The notes beneath the pieces were generated by a model that worked only from the letters and a program-made list of their open reading frames with translations, made no database searches and was not told the origin of the DNA. Positions 61,601 through 64,000 of a stretch of DNA of 64,000 bases are shown here, piece after piece. The stretch is from NCBI RefSeq assembly GCF_040214835.1, contig NZ_CP157874.1, forward strand, positions 1,740,001-1,804,000, read 5' to 3'. A program made the position numbers and the translations under genes. The stretch is from Pseudomonas asiatica (GTDB lineage: Bacteria; Pseudomonadota; Gammaproteobacteria; Pseudomonadales; Pseudomonadaceae). Positions within the stretch are counted from its first letter, which is position 1, and each line of letters opens with the position of its first letter.

Positions 61601-62129
61601 TGCTGCCCATCGGGAACAGGTCGATCAACGCGCCGCGCACGGCGAACTCGCCATGCTCGTAGACGGTGTCGACGCAGCGATAGCCACTGGCCTCCAGGCG
61701 CAGGCGCATCTGCTCCACGTCGATGGTCTGGCCCACGTCCAGCACCAGGCTGCTGCCCAGCAGGAAACGGGTCGGCGCCAGGCGGTGCAGGGCGGTGGTG
61801 ATCGGCACCACGAGGATGCCGTGGCTCAGCTCCGGCAGGCGGTAGAGGCTGGCGATGCGCTGGGAAATGATGTCCTGGTGCGGCGAGAACAGGTCGTAGG
61901 GCAGGGTTTCCCAATCGGGGAACGGCAGCACCGGCAGGTCCGGGGCAAAGAAGCGAAGTTCCTGTTCAAGACGATCGGCAGCCTGGCTGTCGGCAGTCAG
62001 CAGCAAAGTGAAGCGGCCCGCGCTGCTGGCGGCCTCGGCGATGGCCAGGCTGAGGGTGGCACCGGGTAGATTGCCCCAGGTTTGTTTGCCGGCCGTGGCC
62101 GACATTTGCGGTAGGCGCAGAACTGACAC
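58680..62129 (-). CDS. mfd: Transcription-repair coupling factor Mfd
   Basis: 1149-residue ATPase that removes stalled RNA polymerase from damaged DNA and recruits UvrA. It has the UvrB-homology N-terminus (about 1-330), the CarD-like RNA-polymerase interaction domain (VVHIDHGVGRYLGL, LEYAEGAKLYVPV), and the RecG-like motor: Walker A VCGDVGFGKTEVAM, DEEH box (IIDEEHRFGVRQKEQL), TATPIPRTLNMA and helicase-C motifs. The C-terminal UvrA-binding domain is present. I start at GTG 62129 (VSVLRLPQ), with GGAG 11 bases upstream; GTG 62141 is the other option. It is divergent from gap. Confidence 0.95.
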   Translation of the reverse strand: MSVLRLPQMSATAGKQTWGNLPGATLSLAIAEAASSAGRFTLLLTADSQAADRLEQELRFFAPDLPVLPFPDWETLPYDLFSPHQDIISQRIASLYRLPELSHGILVVPITTALHRLAPTRFLLGSSLVLDVGQTIDVEQMRLRLEASGYRCVDTVYEHGEFAVRGALIDLFPMGSKLPYRIDLFDDEIETLRTFDPETQRSIDKVDSVRLLPAREFPMQKEEVTRFKARFRERFDVDFRRSAIFQDLASGIIPAGIEYYLPLFFEETSTLFDYLPADTQVFSLPGVEQAAEHFWNDVRGRYEDRRGDLSRPLLPPAELFLPVEDCFARLKQWPRVVVSTEDLDPGVGRERFPARPLPNLAIEAKANQPLAELANFLDQFPGRVLFTAESAGRREVLLELLERLKLRPHTVDGWADFITGSERLAITIAPLDEGLLLDDPAIALVAESPLFGQRVMQRRRRDKRGETANDAVIKNLTELREGAPVVHIDHGVGRYLGLATLEIDGQAAEFLTLEYAEGAKLYVPVANLHLIARYTGSDDALAPLHRLGSEAWQKAKRKAAEQVRDVAAELLDIYARRAARKGYAFADPSADYATFSAGFPFEETPDQQAAIEAVRADMLAPKPMDRLVCGDVGFGKTEVAMRAAFIAVHSGRQVAVLVPTTLLAQQHYNSFRDRFADWPVTVEVMSRFKSAKEVANAAADLAEGKIDILIGTHKLLQDDVRFKDLGLAIIDEEHRFGVRQKEQLKALRSEVDILTLTATPIPRTLNMAVAGMRDLSIIATPPARRLSVRTFVMEQNKSTVKEALLRELLRGGQVYYLHNDVKTIEKCAADLAELVPEARIGIGHGQMRERELEQVMSDFYHKRFNVLVASTIIETGIDVPSANTIVIERADKFGLAQLHQLRGRVGRSHHQAYAYLLTPTRQKVSADAEKRLEAIANTQDLGAGFVLATNDLEIRGAGELLGEGQSGQIQAVGFTLYMEMLERAVKAIRKGTQPNLEQPLGGGPEINLRLPALIPEDYLPDVHARLILYKRIASAADEEGLKDLQVEMIDRFGLLPEPTKNLMRLTSLKLHAEKLGIKKVDAGPNGGKIEFEAETPVDPLTLIKLIQGQPKRYKFEGATQFRFLVPMERPDERFNNLEALFERLTPQPA

Positions 62130-62243
62130 GGGAGATTGCACTCCAAGCGTTGCGGCAAAGAGATCAATTGTACCGGTGACGGTGCCGGCTGTCAGGTTCG
62201 AAAGGGCGTGAACGCTGGCTTGCGTGGCCGCGACAGGCGCTCA

Positions 62244-62272
62244 TTGCCCGTAACGCGTTGGGGCGTCATAAT
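62244..62272 (+). promoter_or_regulatory. Sigma-70 promoter candidate for gap
   Basis: TTGCCC (62244-62249), a 17-base spacer, then CATAAT (62267-62272). Transcription from here would start near 62279, which excludes the most upstream in-frame start. Confidence 0.6.
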
Positions 62273-62311
62273 GTAGCCCCTTTTTTCTGTCCCTACATGT
62301 GGAAGGTTCCC

Positions 62312-63760
62312 GTGACTCAGAAGCCCGACCAGTGTCTTGGTGAGTGGATCGATCGTGAAGCCCTGGCTGAAGCGATGATCCCGCTTATCGGTCAGCTCTA
62401 CCGCAACAACAACGTGGTGAGCTCGATTTATGGCCGTAGCCTGATCAACCGTTCGGTTATCTCGATCCTCAAGGCGCACCGCTTTGCGCGTCATCGTCAA
62501 GCCGACGAAACCGAACTGTCCGTCCACGAGACATTCCCCCTGCTCAAGGCCATGAGCGAGCTGAAACTGGGCGCCGCTTCGGTCGACCTGGGCAAGCTGG
62601 CCAACAAGTTCAAGCAGGAAGGCAATGGCCGCACTGCCGAGCAGTTCGTCCGTGAAGAACTGGCCGAGGTGGTTGGCCAGCAGAACGCTTCGGCGCGCAA
62701 GGGCACCGACGTTGTCCTGTACGGCTTCGGCCGCATCGGCCGCCTGCTGGCGCGCATCCTGATCGAGAAGACCGGTGGCGGCGACGGCCTGCGCCTGCGC
62801 GCCATCGTCGTGCGCAAGGGCGCCGAGAACGACCTGGTCAAGCGTGCCAGCCTGCTGCGCCGTGACTCGGTGCACGGCCCGTTCGATGGCACCATCACCA
62901 TCGACGAAGCCAACAACACCATCACCGCCAACGGCAACCTGATCCAGGTTATCTACGCCAAGAGCCCGAGCGAAGTCGACTACACCCAGTACGGCATCGA
63001 AAACGCGCTGATCGTCGACAACACCGGCGTATGGCGTGATGCCGACGGCCTGGGCCAGCACCTGGCCTGCCCGGGCGCTGCCCGCGTGATCCTCACCGCA
63101 CCTGGCAAGGGCGCGCTGAAGAACATCGTGCACGGCATCAACCACGGTGACATCGCTGCCGATGACAAGATCATCTCGGCCGCTTCCTGCACCACCAACG
63201 CCATCGTGCCGGTGCTCAAGGCCATCAACGACCAGTACGGCATCGTCAACGGCCACGTCGAAACCGTTCACTCGTTCACCAACGACCAGAACCTGATCGA
63301 CAACTTCCACAAGGGCAGCCGCCGTGGCCGTGCCGCGCCGCTGAACATGGTCATCACCGAAACCGGCGCCGCCACTGCTGCCGCCAAGGCACTGCCAGTG
63401 CTGAAGGGCAAGCTGACCGGCAACGCCATTCGCGTACCGACGCCGAACGTTTCGATGGCCATCCTCAACCTGAACCTCGAGAAGGCCACCAGCCGCGACG
63501 AGATCAACGAGTACCTGCGCCAGACCGCCATGCACTCGGAACTGCACAAGCAGATCGATTACGTCAGCTCGCAGGAAGTGGTTTCGACCGACTTCGTCGG
63601 TTCGCGCCACGCCGGTGTGGTTGACGCCGAAGCGACCATCTGCAATGACAACCGCGTTGTTCTGTACGTCTGGTACGACAACGAATTCGGTTACAGCTGC
63701 CAGGTGGTTCGTGTGATGGAAGAGATGGCCGGTGTGAACCCGCCAGCGTTTCCGCACTGA
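62312..63760 (+). CDS. gap: Glyceraldehyde-3-phosphate dehydrogenase, long form
   Basis: 482 residues from GTG 62312 (VTQKPDQCLGEW), preceded by GGAAGG. A longer reading from ATG 62297 (487 residues) lacks a ribosome-binding site. The GAPDH core begins near residue 130 with DVVLYGFGRIGRLLARI and carries catalytic Cys293 in SCTTNA and the His in ETVHSFTNDQ. About 125 extra residues at the N-terminus form a helical region absent from standard 330-residue GAPDH. Such long forms occur in some gammaproteobacteria and are thought to serve gluconeogenesis. Divergent from mfd; followed by a strong terminator. Confidence 0.9.
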   Translation: MTQKPDQCLGEWIDREALAEAMIPLIGQLYRNNNVVSSIYGRSLINRSVISILKAHRFARHRQADETELSVHETFPLLKAMSELKLGAASVDLGKLANKFKQEGNGRTAEQFVREELAEVVGQQNASARKGTDVVLYGFGRIGRLLARILIEKTGGGDGLRLRAIVVRKGAENDLVKRASLLRRDSVHGPFDGTITIDEANNTITANGNLIQVIYAKSPSEVDYTQYGIENALIVDNTGVWRDADGLGQHLACPGAARVILTAPGKGALKNIVHGINHGDIAADDKIISAASCTTNAIVPVLKAINDQYGIVNGHVETVHSFTNDQNLIDNFHKGSRRGRAAPLNMVITETGAATAAAKALPVLKGKLTGNAIRVPTPNVSMAILNLNLEKATSRDEINEYLRQTAMHSELHKQIDYVSSQEVVSTDFVGSRHAGVVDAEATICNDNRVVLYVWYDNEFGYSCQVVRVMEEMAGVNPPAFPH

Positions 63761-63778
63761 TACGCTTGTAAGGCAATG

Positions 63779-63813
63779 AAAAAACGGGAACCTTCGGGTT
63801 CCCGTTTTTTTTT
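63779..63813 (+). terminator. Rho-independent terminator of gap
   Basis: ACGGGAACC-TTCG-GGTTCCCGT, a 9-bp stem with a UUCG tetraloop, then nine T. It starts 18 bases past the gap stop. Confidence 0.93.
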
Positions 63814-63830
63814 ATCCAGAATTTGTGTTT

Positions 63831-63939
63831 CCTGTGCCGGCCTCTTCGCGGGTAAACCCGCTCCCACAGGTATACCACTGCCCTCACGGACGACGCGGCC
63901 CTGTGGGAGCGGGTTTACCCGCGAAGAGGCCGGCACAGG
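63831..63939. repeat. REP inverted pair (CGCGGGTAAACCCGC type)
   Basis: Arms at 63831-63869 and 63900-63939, near-exact reverse complements, just after the gap terminator. Confidence 0.9.
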
Positions 63940-63957
63940 CAACCGAGAGCCCGAACC

Positions 63958-64000
63958 TTGCGCACAGCCTTGCTGTTCATCCTCATGCTGCTCACCGCCT
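63958..64000 (+). CDS. Possible start of an exported protein, cut by window end
   Basis: From TTG 63958 the plus frame reads L/M-R-T-A-L-L-F-I-L-M-L-L-T-A, typical of a signal-peptide start (one basic residue then a hydrophobic core). Only 14 residues are visible and the start codon is non-ATG with no strong ribosome-binding site, so this is tentative. The product cannot be named. Confidence 0.35.
   Translation, partial: MRTALLFILMLLTA

Overview
The window is a chromosomal segment of a high-GC gammaproteobacterium, almost certainly of the Pseudomonas putida group. The reasons are the gene order (dacB, yggL, a RocS2/RocA2-like pair, dgt; and fadB, fadA, topA, sulA, lexA, psrA, nagZ, csiV, mfd, gap), the typical P. 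putida REP palindromes at many gene ends, and Pseudomonas-specific families such as PsrA and the lexA-sulA operon. It is core chromosome: no prophage, insertion sequence, CRISPR array or rRNA operon was seen. There is one tRNA gene (tRNA-Pro, anticodon CGG).

Layout. 1-9 kb (mostly minus): PBP4 (cut by the window edge), YggL, a BvgS-type hybrid kinase with its LuxR-type regulator, a dGTPase-like HD hydrolase and a three-gene membrane/stress cluster. 9-15.4 kb: an ammonium transporter, a glutaredoxin-like protein, an M15 peptidase, an SOS-box-controlled orphan gene, a pseudouridine synthase, an Aer-type aerotaxis receptor and a CAAX-type protease. 15.5-24.3 kb: aconitase A, RlmM, a 0.8-kb noncoding inverted repeat with microsatellites, TusA, PdxB and an ABC exporter. 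24.4-33 kb: a chemoreceptor, Mqo, tRNA-Pro, MoaB-MoeA, a glycosyltransferase and YegS. 33-37.5 kb: a NarL/UhpA-type two-component pair, an Hpt-like protein, CheV and a MOSC protein. 37.5-43 kb: Slt, Uup, a universal stress protein and a small membrane protein. 43-50 kb: FadB-FadA, a DUF1653 protein and TopA. 50-64 kb: two small conserved proteins, lexA-sulA, psrA, an L,D-transpeptidase, NagZ, a SWIM/SNF2 helicase, CsiV, Mfd and a long-form GAPDH.

The genes fall into a few working groups. DNA damage: lexA-sulA with two LexA boxes, mfd, topA, and an orphan gene behind a perfect LexA box at 11413. Fatty-acid use: fadBA and its regulator psrA, which has two overlapping PsrA-type operators in its own promoter. 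Central carbon: acnA, mqo, gap. Taxis: aer and cheV, each with a FliA-type promoter of exact spacing, plus a chemoreceptor. Cell wall: dacB, slt, nagZ, YkuD and M15 enzymes. Molybdenum cofactor: moaB-moeA and perhaps the MOSC protein.

The least ordinary item is the noncoding element at about 19.6-20.4 kb. Two roughly 238-bp inverted arms each hold the same set of small hairpins. At two stem positions the arms differ by compensating base changes, and hexamer or heptamer repeats lie outside and between them. Other points worth a second look are the SOS orphan, an unlabelled 17-bp stem-loop upstream of fadB, a possible small gene at 34.5-34.7 kb and an Hpt-like protein that seems to lack its histidine.
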